The notes under the pieces are model-generated. The model worked only from the letters and a program-made list of their open reading frames with translations, did not search any database and was not told where the DNA came from. A program made the position numbers and the translations under genes. Positions 36,253 through 44,174 of a stretch of DNA of 44,240 bases are shown in pieces (positions within the stretch are counted from its first letter, which is position 1; each line of letters begins with the position of its first letter). Source of the DNA: Candidatus Calescibacterium sp. (GTDB lineage Bacteria > Calescibacteriota > Calescibacteriia > Calescibacteriales > Calescibacteriaceae); NCBI GenBank assembly GCA_025060505.1, contig JANXBU010000015.1, positions 1 to 44,240 of the forward strand. Reading direction: 5' to 3'.

Positions 36253-37079
36253 ATGAATCAATATAGACTCCTGGCAAATACATTATAAAGGCGGATCTCA
36301 GGTGTATAACCGGGCTACACATAGGTGGAACCGTTGAAGGCTTTGAAATAGGAGGTATGGATAATCCTGTTATTAAGGATCCGATTACTGGCTATCCGTA
36401 CATTCCGGGTTCTTCTCTCAAAGGTAAAATGAGGAGTCTTCTTGAATGGACTACTATACATAACAACAAGTCAAGGGTCGAGTATATGGTTGGTATAAAA
36501 GGTAATAAAATTAGCGCTCCTCCTTGCAACTGTAGTGAATGTGATGTATGCATTGTTTTTGGTGCAGGTGCTGGTGCGAATGTGAAGAAGGAACCAACGC
36601 GACTTATTGTAAGAGATAGTTTCCCAAAAGGACTTTTTGGAGACGACGGAAAAATGCTCGATGAAAACAACAGAACGGGAACTATACAAAAATGGAAACA
36701 ATATCTTGGAAAAGGAATATACACAGAGGTCAAGACAGAAAACGCAATAGATAGAATAACATCTGCTGCAAATCCACGTTCTATGGAAAGAGTTCCTGTT
36801 GACTCCGTCTTTGAGGTCGAGATGATTTTTGATGTTTATAGAGATGATGATAAAGGTAGGTTGAAAAAGGTCTTTGAAGGAATGTCTCTGTTGGAAGATA
36901 GTTATCTTGGAGGAGGGGGTAGTAGAGGTTCTGGTAAAATCTCTTTTGAGGATGTAAGGATTATCAAAAGAGACGTTAATGAATACTACATCGGAGGTGG
37001 GGAAGATAAAATAATTTTAGAAAAGAAAACTGTGAGAGATATTCTCAAAAACTTTGATGCATTCTCCAAGAATCTATGA
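36253..37079 (+). CDS. csm3: Csm3, type III-A backbone RNase, requiring one -1 frameshift near its start
   Basis: Csm3 is the Cas7-like backbone that cuts target RNA at 6-nt intervals. ATG 36253 has a strong RBS (AAAAAGGAGG, ending 8 nt before). Reading MNQYRLL, the frame meets a stop at 36286. A -1 shift between about 36265 and 36273 gives MNQYRLLGKYIIKAD, then TGLHIGG and FEIGGMDNPVIKDP. Asp37 is the candidate catalytic residue. Further family motifs are YIPGSSLKGKMRSLLEW, a Cys cluster (PPCNCSECDVCIVFGAG) and the Gly-rich LGGGGSRGSGKI. Full length would be about 275 aa. The stop overlaps the csm4 start (ATGA). The intact part alone lacks the first strand and the LHIGG segment. Confidence 0.92.
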
Positions 37080-38095
37080 AAATCTGGGATATCAGACTTT
37101 TTCCAGTCTCATCTTTTCATCAGTTTCCTTCTTCTGATACCTTATTTGGAGCAATATGTTGGGGTATAGTTAGAATATATGGACCGCAAAAACTTATTGA
37201 TTCTATTGAGAAAAGAAAATTTGTTGTCTCTTCTTCTTTCCCTTATATAGATGGTGCTTGCGCTTTCTATCCAAAACCTATTCTTGGAGAATCTGTTGAT
37301 TTAGGAAATTTGGATGGGAAAAATGTCGAACAAAAAAGAACGTTGATCAACAACATATCTAAATACAAAAAGTTTAAAAAAGCTATATACGTTTCTGAGA
37401 AAATTTTTCTGGATATTCTAGATGGAGTCGGTGAGAACACGTTATTCCAGAACTATCTTGATGGAAAAATAAAGATATTCAACAATATGATGATCAAGTC
37501 TGAAGAATGTGGAGATATTTTTGATATTTCTTTTGAGACCGTATATGTTTCTACTCTCGTTCAGAAAAATTCAATTGATAGAATTGTTCTTTCAACAGGT
37601 AAATCTGGACAGACTTTTTATCAGACTGAATATTTCGGTTCTCGTATTTTCTCTCTTCACTTTCTTGTGAGAACCGATGATATAGATTTTTTCAGGCCGG
37701 TTTTTCGATATCTTGAAGATACCGGAATTGGTGCTAATCGTTCAACGGGGAAAGGATTTTTCAGAATAAAGATTATGGGTGAATCAAATCTTCGGAATGT
37801 GTCTGATTCAGATATATTTGTTTCTCTTTCAAGATATATTCCACAGCAAGATGAAGTTGAGCCTATATTTTACGAGGTTATGCCTTATCGCTCAAAGGTC
37901 GAATCAAATGGTGAATTCAAGGGAGAAGATATATTCAAATCAAAAGTTATATACTTGAAAGAAGGTTCAATATTTCGTGTAAAGCAAAAGAAAGATGTGT
38001 ACGGAACGGTTCCGGTTGTTAAGGAAATAGCAGGCAATAGAATATACCAAAATGGTCTCGCTTTTGATGTGTTTGGGAAATTTGAAATGATGTAG
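37076..38095 (+). CDS. csm4: Csm4, type III-A Cas5-like subunit
   Basis: Csm4 caps the crRNA 5' tag end and contacts Cas10. The 339-aa protein starts with the RAMP N-terminal strand RLFPVSSFHQFPSSDTLFGAICWG, a typical Csm4 opening (FPSSDTLFGA). The Gly-rich loop TGIGANRSTGKGFFRI corresponds to the G-loop of the second RRM-like domain. The C-terminal GSIFRVKQKK segment also fits. No frameshift is seen. It is translationally coupled to csm3 by a 4-nt overlap and followed by csm5 after a 34-nt gap. Confidence 0.92.
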   Translation: MKIWDIRLFPVSSFHQFPSSDTLFGAICWGIVRIYGPQKLIDSIEKRKFVVSSSFPYIDGACAFYPKPILGESVDLGNLDGKNVEQKRTLINNISKYKKFKKAIYVSEKIFLDILDGVGENTLFQNYLDGKIKIFNNMMIKSEECGDIFDISFETVYVSTLVQKNSIDRIVLSTGKSGQTFYQTEYFGSRIFSLHFLVRTDDIDFFRPVFRYLEDTGIGANRSTGKGFFRIKIMGESNLRNVSDSDIFVSLSRYIPQQDEVEPIFYEVMPYRSKVESNGEFKGEDIFKSKVIYLKEGSIFRVKQKKDVYGTVPVVKEIAGNRIYQNGLAFDVFGKFEMM

Positions 38096-38129
38096 TAGTA
38101 AATGTGGTAAATTTGTATCAAACAAAAAG

Positions 38130-39284
38130 ATGAAAGTAGAGATAAAAACTCTCTCTCCAATACACATAGGAAACGGAGAGAAGTATAAAGAACTATCGTA
38201 TTACAAGGAAGGATCAAAAATATTTATCTTAGATTTTGATAAGGTTAAAAGGAACCTTCTCAGTAATGAAAGAAACTCTAGATTTTTTTCGGACTTTATA
38301 CTTAAATTAAAGCAGCAAAGTTTTCAGAAAACACAGAGGAAACATTTCTGGGAAGAGTTTTTCTCCGATTATCTAAGGGAAAAGCCAGATAAACTGAAAG
38401 ATTATGCTCTTTATTCTGTTGAATGTTTTTCTAAGAAGAGTAGAGATATAGATTGTTTTATAAAGCAAAATAACTCCGTTTATATACCCGGAACAGAAAT
38501 AAAGGGGGCTATTAGAACCGCACTTATATACCACCTCCTTTCAAGACACTGGAATTGGTTTGAGAAGAAACTAACCGATATTTTGGAGAAGTTTGCTACA
38601 AATTCATTAGATATCAAAAATCTTAGAAGAGCTGTTGTTAGTTTGGAGAAAGAAATGCAAGCTCGGGTTCTTATAGCAAGCCAAAAAGCCTACGATTCCA
38701 GAACAGATCTCTTGAGATTCCTTATTATAGGAGACAGTAATCTCAAAGATCCAAAAGATTGTTTGTTTGTTTCAGATCTGGAAATTATTGGTTCCTCAAG
38801 AAATATTTCCTTCTCTCAGGAGTTCTGTAAGAAGGGTGAATCTTTCTTTTGCGATATCAAAGTTGATTATAAACAATTTTCTCTGAATAAACTTGGCTTC
38901 TCTGATGAGCATAAAGGGATTATCTCAGATATAAAAAATATCTTTAACATTTGCTATGAATTTACAAAGAGACTTATTGAAGAGGAGAAAAAATATGATG
39001 AATATCCGGATTCTGTCAAGCGGAGTTTGGAATTTATAGAAAAAGAAAATAAACCAGATAGTCCAGTTATTCGTATTGGAAAAAATCAGGGTTATTTTGG
39101 TTTAACAGTAGGACTTCTTATAAAAGATAAAAATCAGAATTTGTTTGATAAGGTGGTTCGTCCTGCGACAAAAGGTAGAACATATCAGAATAATTTCCCT
39201 AAAACAAGAAGAGTTGTCGTTTTGGATAGTCAACAAAAAGATACCTGCGGATGGGTGAAGTTAACTCTGAAAGATTCTATTTAA
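38130..39284 (+). CDS. csm5: Csm5, type III-A Cas7-like subunit
   Basis: Csm5 sits at the crRNA 3' end of the Csm complex and is needed for crRNA maturation. The 384-aa protein opens with KTLSPIHIGNGEKYKELSYY, the family's LSPIHIGxG motif. It has the RAMP loop YIPGTEIKGAIRTALIYH around residues 120-135 and the late RIGKNQGYFGLTVGLLI. It ends in CGWVKLTLK. The ORF is intact. It is the last gene of the operon: downstream there is no csm6, cas6 or CRISPR array before pyrF on the opposite strand. Confidence 0.92.
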   Translation: MKVEIKTLSPIHIGNGEKYKELSYYKEGSKIFILDFDKVKRNLLSNERNSRFFSDFILKLKQQSFQKTQRKHFWEEFFSDYLREKPDKLKDYALYSVECFSKKSRDIDCFIKQNNSVYIPGTEIKGAIRTALIYHLLSRHWNWFEKKLTDILEKFATNSLDIKNLRRAVVSLEKEMQARVLIASQKAYDSRTDLLRFLIIGDSNLKDPKDCLFVSDLEIIGSSRNISFSQEFCKKGESFFCDIKVDYKQFSLNKLGFSDEHKGIISDIKNIFNICYEFTKRLIEEEKKYDEYPDSVKRSLEFIEKENKPDSPVIRIGKNQGYFGLTVGLLIKDKNQNLFDKVVRPATKGRTYQNNFPKTRRVVVLDSQQKDTCGWVKLTLKDSI

Positions 39285-39356
39285 TTTTTGATTGAATTTG
39301 ATTAGGCTATATACTGCTTTGGTAGTAATAACGGACCAAATCAGTGATATTACATA

Positions 39357-39405
39357 ATACTGTTCCATATTTATTTTCTTTATACTGTTCCGTATTATTT
39401 TCTTT
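39357..39405. repeat. Imperfect tandem duplication of about 25 nt downstream of csm5
   Basis: ATACTGTTCC-xTAT-rich units at 39357-39381 and 39382-39405 match closely, apart from a one-base change and a one-base length difference. They lie in the 230-nt gap between csm5 and pyrF, which holds no gene. Two copies directly abutting are not a CRISPR array. Confidence 0.7.
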
Positions 39406-39515
39406 ACTAATCTCACTTTTTATAACTGTGTATATTTTGTTGGATTTTCCAGAAACCCCAAGGCGGTGAAGCGCGGTCCGATGTAATGTATTTATGTTTC
39501 TGTATAAACTGTAAT

Positions 39516-40160
39516 TTATGTTTCTATCATTTGCTTTATTTTTTTTGCTTGTTCTTTTGGATTAGGTGAAAGTATAACTGGTCTTCCGACAACTATCATA
39601 TCTACTCCGAGAGCTTTGGCTTGAGCTGGACTCATTGGATTTTTGTGGTCATCTTTTTCGTCAGACAATCTTATTCCGGGTGATATTATTTTGAGTCCCG
39701 TTTCTTTTTTGACATATTGTGCGAATTGCGGTTGGCATACTACCCACTTTGCTCCGCATTTTTCTGCTGTCTTCGAAAGCCTTATAACATCTTCAAGATC
39801 TGAATTCTCAGATGTAAGTATAGTGACGGCTGCTATATCTATTCCAATACTCTGAGCGGATTCAACTGAGCTTCTGATAATTTCTTCTCCGCCAGATGCA
39901 TGAACGGTCAGAATTTTTATGTTGAAGTCTTTCAGAGAATAAATTGTTCTTGCAACCACAGAGGGTATATCAAAAAACTTCATATCAAGGAAGATTTCTT
40001 TACCAGAATCTGTTATGTATTTTAGTGCGTTTAATCCTATGGAGAAAATGCTTATTGGTCCTACTTTGAAAATATCAACAAATTCCTTTGTTTCATCTAC
40101 TATTTTTTGGAACCTTTCTTTTTCGTTTATGTCAAGGGCTAGAGCGAAGTAAGTTTTCAT
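39516..40160 (-). CDS. pyrF: Orotidine 5'-phosphate decarboxylase PyrF
   Basis: PyrF makes UMP in the last step of pyrimidine synthesis. The frame is open further up to 40268, but that extension overlaps lapA and reads as Asn/Lys-rich noise. ATG 40160 gives MKTYFALALDINEKERF, the family N-terminus, and about 214 aa. Catalytic residues are in FLDMKFFDIPSVVART (D-x-K-x2-D; the usual KFHDIP has Phe here). SPGIRLSDEKDDHKNPMSPAQA and VVGRPVILSPNP form the phosphate-binding end. It lies 34 nt downstream of lapA on the same strand. Confidence 0.95.
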   Translation of the reverse strand: MKTYFALALDINEKERFQKIVDETKEFVDIFKVGPISIFSIGLNALKYITDSGKEIFLDMKFFDIPSVVARTIYSLKDFNIKILTVHASGGEEIIRSSVESAQSIGIDIAAVTILTSENSDLEDVIRLSKTAEKCGAKWVVCQPQFAQYVKKETGLKIISPGIRLSDEKDDHKNPMSPAQAKALGVDMIVVGRPVILSPNPKEQAKKIKQMIET

Positions 40161-40194
40161 ATGATTTTTCAGGTTTTGATTTATTATCTTGATT

Positions 40195-40518
40195 TCATAA
40201 GCTTTGTGATTCTGATTGTTGCGTCTGTTGTTTTTGTTCTTCCAGTTTTTTCTTTTCTTCCAGTTCAATTTCTTCTAATTTTTTGTTGAGTTTTTCTACT
40301 TCTTTTGATTTGAAGTATGATTTTATTACTGCTGGGGCAGATCTTATGTATCCTATTATGTATCCGACGGCAAACGAAAGAACAAGAAGAATAGCAAGGG
40401 GAAATTCCGGGGTTTGGAGATGGAAGAACTTCAAAGAGGTTTTATAATTCATAATATCGTAGTTTTGGATTACCGCTATAAGTAAGGCAACGAAAATTGC
40501 GAAGTATATGAGTCCCAT
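40195..40518 (-). CDS. lapA: LapA-domain (DUF1049) inner-membrane protein
   Basis: LapA-domain proteins are small inner-membrane proteins; E. coli LapA works with LapB and LpxC in lipopolysaccharide assembly. The 107-aa protein has two hydrophobic helices (YFAIFVALLIAVIQN and PLAILLVLSFAVGYIIGYI). The connecting loop is followed by a Lys/Glu/Gln-rich coiled-coil tail, as in the family. The ATG begins only 9 nt after the discriminator base of tRNA-Pro on the same strand and has no Shine-Dalgarno sequence. The mRNA would be close to leaderless if the tRNA is processed from the same transcript. lapB is not adjacent. Confidence 0.83.
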   Translation of the reverse strand: MGLIYFAIFVALLIAVIQNYDIMNYKTSLKFFHLQTPEFPLAILLVLSFAVGYIIGYIRSAPAVIKSYFKSKEVEKLNKKLEEIELEEKKKLEEQKQQTQQSESQSL

Positions 40519-40527
40519 TTAGTTTTA

Positions 40528-40601
40528 TCGGGATGGCCGGACTTGAACCGGCGACCTCCGGCTCCCGAAGCCGGCGCACTAGCCACCTGTGCTACATCCC
40601 G
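40528..40601 (-). tRNA. tRNA-Pro, anticodon CGG
   Basis: On the minus strand the acceptor stem CGGGATG pairs perfectly with CATCCCG. The anticodon stem CCGGC/GCCGG encloses the loop TTCGGGA, giving anticodon CGG (reads CCG, proline). The T stem GCCGG/CCGGC has loop TTCAAGT. The D arm is GCAC/GTGC, and the discriminator is A at 40528. The C1-G72 pair fits bacterial tRNA-Pro. CCA is not encoded. It stands immediately upstream of lapA in the same orientation. Confidence 0.95.
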
Positions 40602-40738
40602 TTCAACAAAAATTTTAAAAATGCTAGATCCCTTTATATCTATTACAATTTTTTTTAATGACCCAAGTTTTGTTCAAATAATTTTAATCTTTCTGTAATT
40701 TTTCAAAAGCTCATTTTAACTCCAACACTAAAAGAAAT

Positions 40739-41686
40739 ATGGCAAAGTTCAAAATAACAGTTGTTGGTGCAGGAATGGTCGGAGGAACTCTAGCTCAAAG
40801 ATTGGCGGAAAGAAATTTTGCAGATATCGTTCTTATTGATATTGTTGGAGACCTTGCTTGCGGTAAGGCTCTTGATATAGCTCAAACTGCTCCAATTTAC
40901 GGATATGATATAAACATAATAGGCGGAGATAATTGGGAGCTCACAAAAGATTCAGATATAGTTGTTATAACATCTGGGGTTCCGCGCAAACCGGGTATGA
41001 CTCGTGAGGAGCTCCTTGAAATAAACTTCAAGATAGTAAAAGATGTTTCTGAGAAAACAAAAAGATACTGCCCAAATTCAGTTGTTATAGTTGTTTCAAA
41101 TCCACTTGATGCTATGACCTACACAGCTTACAAAGTTTTGGGTTTTCCGAAAAACAGAGTGATGGGTATGGCTGGTGTTCTTGATACGGCAAGATTCAGA
41201 ACTTTTCTGGCGCAGGAGCTTCAAGTTAGCCCAAAAGATATCTTTGCTTTTGTTCTCGGTAGCCATGGCGACACTATGGTTCCAATTTTGAGTTATACTA
41301 CTGTAAATGGCGTACCAGTTGAAAAAATTCTTCCAAAAGATAAGCTTGAAAGACTGGTTGAGAGAACAAGAAAAGGTGGAGCAGAGATAGTTGAGCTTCT
41401 TAAAACTGGTTCAGCATACTACGCTCCTTCTGCTGCTGTGTTAGATATGATTGATGCTATAGTTTTTGATAGAAAAAGAATACTTCCTGTATGTGTTATT
41501 TGCGAAGGAGAGTACGGAATAAACGGTGTTTTCGTTGGAGTCCCAGTTCTTATGGGTAAAAACGGAGCGGAAAAAATATATGAGTTTCAACTGAAAGAAG
41601 AAGAACTTTCAGCTCTCAGAAAATCATCTGAAATTGTCAAGAAACTCCAAGATGAAGTGGATGTTCTTTTGAAGAAATATGCCTGA
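40739..41686 (+). CDS. mdh: Malate dehydrogenase (LDH-like type)
   Basis: This enzyme catalyses NAD-dependent interconversion of malate and oxaloacetate in central metabolism. The 315-aa protein has the NAD loop VVGAGMVGG, DIVGDLACGKALDIAQ, and GVPRKPGMTREELL, where Arg83 marks malate specificity (lactate dehydrogenases have Gln there). VSNPLDAMTYTAYKVLG and the catalytic GSHGD with His176 follow. All residues of the proton-relay and substrate-binding set are present. It is divergent from tRNA-Pro across a 137-nt AT-rich gap and convergent with the SPOR gene. Confidence 0.97.
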   Translation: MAKFKITVVGAGMVGGTLAQRLAERNFADIVLIDIVGDLACGKALDIAQTAPIYGYDINIIGGDNWELTKDSDIVVITSGVPRKPGMTREELLEINFKIVKDVSEKTKRYCPNSVVIVVSNPLDAMTYTAYKVLGFPKNRVMGMAGVLDTARFRTFLAQELQVSPKDIFAFVLGSHGDTMVPILSYTTVNGVPVEKILPKDKLERLVERTRKGGAEIVELLKTGSAYYAPSAAVLDMIDAIVFDRKRILPVCVICEGEYGINGVFVGVPVLMGKNGAEKIYEFQLKEEELSALRKSSEIVKKLQDEVDVLLKKYA

Positions 41687-41777
41687 TTATATTGAAACTT
41701 CTAACAATTTTACCTTCTATTTCTTATAATTTTTCCTTTATTATATCAGCTGGTTTTTCTGTTCAGTTGAGCTCGTA

Positions 41778-42554
41778 TCAGAATGTAACAATTCCTTCTA
41801 TTCCTTTTGATTTTAGAAATTCTCTTATTTCTTCGGCTGTCTTTTTATCTTTTGTCTTACCAACTCTAACTCTCCATACTACTTTGCCATTTTTGGTTGC
41901 CTTTACTGTGTATGAGGGAAGGCCGTATTTTCTTTTTATCTCTTCTGCGTATTTTGATGCTTTCTGTTGTGTATCAAATGAAGCTATCTGAACAGTCCAT
42001 TTACCACCGCTTTCCCACAGATTCTTACCTTTGAGACTTACGGCTTTTCCGTTCTGTTGGATTTTGCTTTTGGTGGGCTTTGTTTCTGTTTTCTCTTCTT
42101 TTTCGTTTATAAATTCAGCTGCTTTTTCGGGAGTTTGTTTTTCCGTAGATTCCTTAGGTTGTTTTTCTTCTGTGTTTTGTATTGTTTCTTCTGCTTTGAT
42201 TATTTTGGCTTGTTGTATTGATTCTTCTGTTTTTGCAGTTTGTTGTAGTTCTTCTGTTTTATTTATTTCTTTTTTTTCTGTTTCTTGGTTCATTTCTTTT
42301 TTCTCTGTTTCTTGTGGAGTTATTTGCGCTTCTTCTTGAGCAGCTTTCTGTTCTGCTTTTTCAAAAATTCTTTGTAACACATCTTCAAGTTCTGTTTCCT
42401 TTGTTTTCAGAACTTCTTTTCTGAACTCTTCTTTTGCCATGCTTTTTCCGAGCTTGAATCCAACAAAAAATGAAACAACTGCTGAAAATGAAAATAGTAT
42501 GAATCCTATTATGTATGTCTTGAAATTTATCTTTTTTTCCTCTCCCTCAAGCAT
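41778..42554 (-). CDS. SPOR-domain membrane protein
   Basis: SPOR domains bind denuded peptidoglycan at division sites. The 258-aa protein has one N-terminal membrane helix (about residues 9-30: YIIGFILFSFSAVVSFFVGF). A long Glu/Lys/Gln/Thr-rich, probably disordered periplasmic linker follows, with short repeats (ETEKKEMNQ, ETEKKEINK). The C-terminal SPOR domain is about 75 aa: GKWTVQIASFDTQQKASKYAEEI, then VVWRVRVGKTKDKKTAEEI. This layout matches FtsN/DedD-like proteins. A specific name is not justified. Its start is only about 20 nt from that of the divergent LptF/G-like gene. Confidence 0.87.
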   Translation of the reverse strand: MLEGEEKKINFKTYIIGFILFSFSAVVSFFVGFKLGKSMAKEEFRKEVLKTKETELEDVLQRIFEKAEQKAAQEEAQITPQETEKKEMNQETEKKEINKTEELQQTAKTEESIQQAKIIKAEETIQNTEEKQPKESTEKQTPEKAAEFINEKEEKTETKPTKSKIQQNGKAVSLKGKNLWESGGKWTVQIASFDTQQKASKYAEEIKRKYGLPSYTVKATKNGKVVWRVRVGKTKDKKTAEEIREFLKSKGIEGIVTF

Positions 42555-42574
42555 CTGACTAAATTTTAAAAATT

Positions 42575-43255
42575 GTGATAAGACTTTTTGTTTTTTGCTT
42601 TTTTCGTATATTGACCTTTGCTTTTGTTATTTCTCTGCTTATATCTTTCATCGCATCGCAGATAGAACTTTTAGATTCTGTGGAAAGAAAAGTTCAGAAT
42701 TTGTTTTATGTTTTTGTATTGGCTTTTGCTTCGTACTTTTTTGATGTTTTTCCTCTGTCGTTTCCTCTCTCGTCATTCAGATTTTTTTCAGCGTTGAGTG
42801 AAAAAATAGATTATCTTCAAATGTTCGGATTAAGCAAATTCAAGTTCATTTTTTCCTACTCCTTTTTGGGTTTCTTGATGTTCTTCATAGTTCTGGTTCC
42901 AATTTTTTCTGGATATTTTTCTGAAAGTTTGAAGGAGGAACTCAAGTATGTAAAAGGTCAGACCTCCAGAGAATATGTTGAGTATATTGAAGGCAAGGGA
43001 ATAGCTTTTTACAAAAAAGATAAAAACGCTAAAGGGAGATACGAATATACTGTTCTTTCAGAGTTTGGTGATATTTTGGAGAAAGGGTATAAGAATTTTC
43101 AGCAGAAATTTAATTTGCTTCGTTACTTAGTTATATCTTTTTGGCTCTCGCTTTTTTCTGCTGTGTCTTCATATATTGGCATTGCGCGTGTTCCAGCTGG
43201 TGTTGTGTTAGTCCTGTTACTTCTTGGTTTTTCTGTCATAGTTTTCGTTCGTTGA
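42575..43255 (+). CDS. Small LptF/LptG-like membrane protein
   Basis: This 226-aa protein starts with GTG. It has an N-terminal helix (residues ~6-28), a second (~42-60) and a third (~92-115), then a short soluble segment of about 65 residues (EELKYVKGQTSREYVEYIEG onwards). Two C-terminal helices end the protein. The PLSSFRFFSALSEKIDYLQMFGLSKFKFIFSY segment has the shape of LptF/LptG (YjgP/YjgQ) permeases, where a conserved E/S-rich loop precedes G-x-S. Those proteins are 350 aa or more with a large periplasmic beta-jellyroll, which here is nearly absent. It may be a reduced or decayed LptF/G relative. Assignment is by pattern and topology only. Confidence 0.5.
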   Translation: MIRLFVFCFFRILTFAFVISLLISFIASQIELLDSVERKVQNLFYVFVLAFASYFFDVFPLSFPLSSFRFFSALSEKIDYLQMFGLSKFKFIFSYSFLGFLMFFIVLVPIFSGYFSESLKEELKYVKGQTSREYVEYIEGKGIAFYKKDKNAKGRYEYTVLSEFGDILEKGYKNFQQKFNLLRYLVISFWLSLFSAVSSYIGIARVPAGVVLVLLLLGFSVIVFVR

Positions 43256-43324
43256 TTTTTGTGAATTTGTTGTTTTATAATTCTTGTTTGTCGGTGCTAT
43301 ATGTGAATGTATATATTGATATTG

Positions 43325-43936
43325 TTAGTAAAGTGAAGAAAGAATTTTGTAGCTTGGTTCAACAACTATATACTTGAATATCGGAAGGCCAGACCAGCTT
43401 GCCATAACCAGTATAAATATTCCAACAATACCGAACATCTCGTACCTCAGACTCTTTTCAAGAGTCATTCCGGGGATTGAAGCAAAAAGAACTCTTGAAC
43501 CATCAAGTGGTGGTATTGGTATTAGGTTGAAGAAAAATAAAGCAAGGTTTATGAACGAAGCTATATGAAAGAAATCTCTGACGAAAAACGGTACAGACAC
43601 AAATATGCTTATGATTTTGAAAAGTAGAGCAAATCCTACCGCTAACATTAGGTTGGAAATCGGACCTGCTGCTGATGAGATTGCCATATGAAAAAGTGGT
43701 TTCCGGAAATAATACGGGTTTATTGGAACAGGCTTTGCCCATCCAAACTTGAAAAATATTGCAAAAAGTATCCCAAAGGGATCAAGGTGAGCAATTGGGT
43801 TGAGCGTTAATCTTCCCATTCTTTTAGCAGTTGGATCGCCAAGCTTCCAAGCTACATAACCGTGTGAAAACTCATGGACTGAAAGTGAAAAAAGTAAAAT
43901 TGGTATGATTATAACGAGTTCCTTTATTATGTCCAT
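43325..43936 (-). CDS. Site-2-protease-family M50 metallopeptidase
   Basis: This 203-aa polytopic membrane protein carries the zinc motif H21-E22-F-S-H25 in the first helix, the LTLNPIAHLDPFG loop with the LDPFG motif, and NLIPIPPLDGSRVL near residue 140. Together these are the three landmarks of the short S2P/Rv2869c-like M50 group, which lacks PDZ and CBS domains. It would cleave substrates within the membrane; the target is unknown. It converges with the LptF/G-like gene. Confidence 0.93.
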   Translation of the reverse strand: MDIIKELVIIIPILLFSLSVHEFSHGYVAWKLGDPTAKRMGRLTLNPIAHLDPFGILFAIFFKFGWAKPVPINPYYFRKPLFHMAISSAAGPISNLMLAVGFALLFKIISIFVSVPFFVRDFFHIASFINLALFFFNLIPIPPLDGSRVLFASIPGMTLEKSLRYEMFGIVGIFILVMASWSGLPIFKYIVVEPSYKILSSLY

Positions 43937-44174
43937 TTCTTATCAATTTTACCTACTTGTATGAACTAAGATAAATTTTGCAAAATTCACTCTTTCGTAT
44001 AAAGAGTTAAGCCAAAATCATAAATTAATACCAAATGTTTCAAATATTCTTCTCAATAATTTTCATCAAGGTGCTTGCAGATAGCAGCATTTTTGAGCAA
44101 AGGAATCTGGAAGCTTAAACGCAATATTCAAAAGTTGCAATATTGAGAAGCTGTAATATCGAATTGTAATCAAA

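Noticed and set aside
36357-37079. ATG 36357 as the true start of csm3
   Set aside because: The preceding in-frame codons encode the conserved TGLHIGG and FEIGG segments. The GGAGG next to it is too close to serve as a ribosome-binding site, whereas ATG 36253 has a proper one.
40161-40268. Upstream extension of pyrF to 40268
   Set aside because: The extra 36 residues are Asn/Lys-rich, overlap lapA and precede the canonical PyrF N-terminus.
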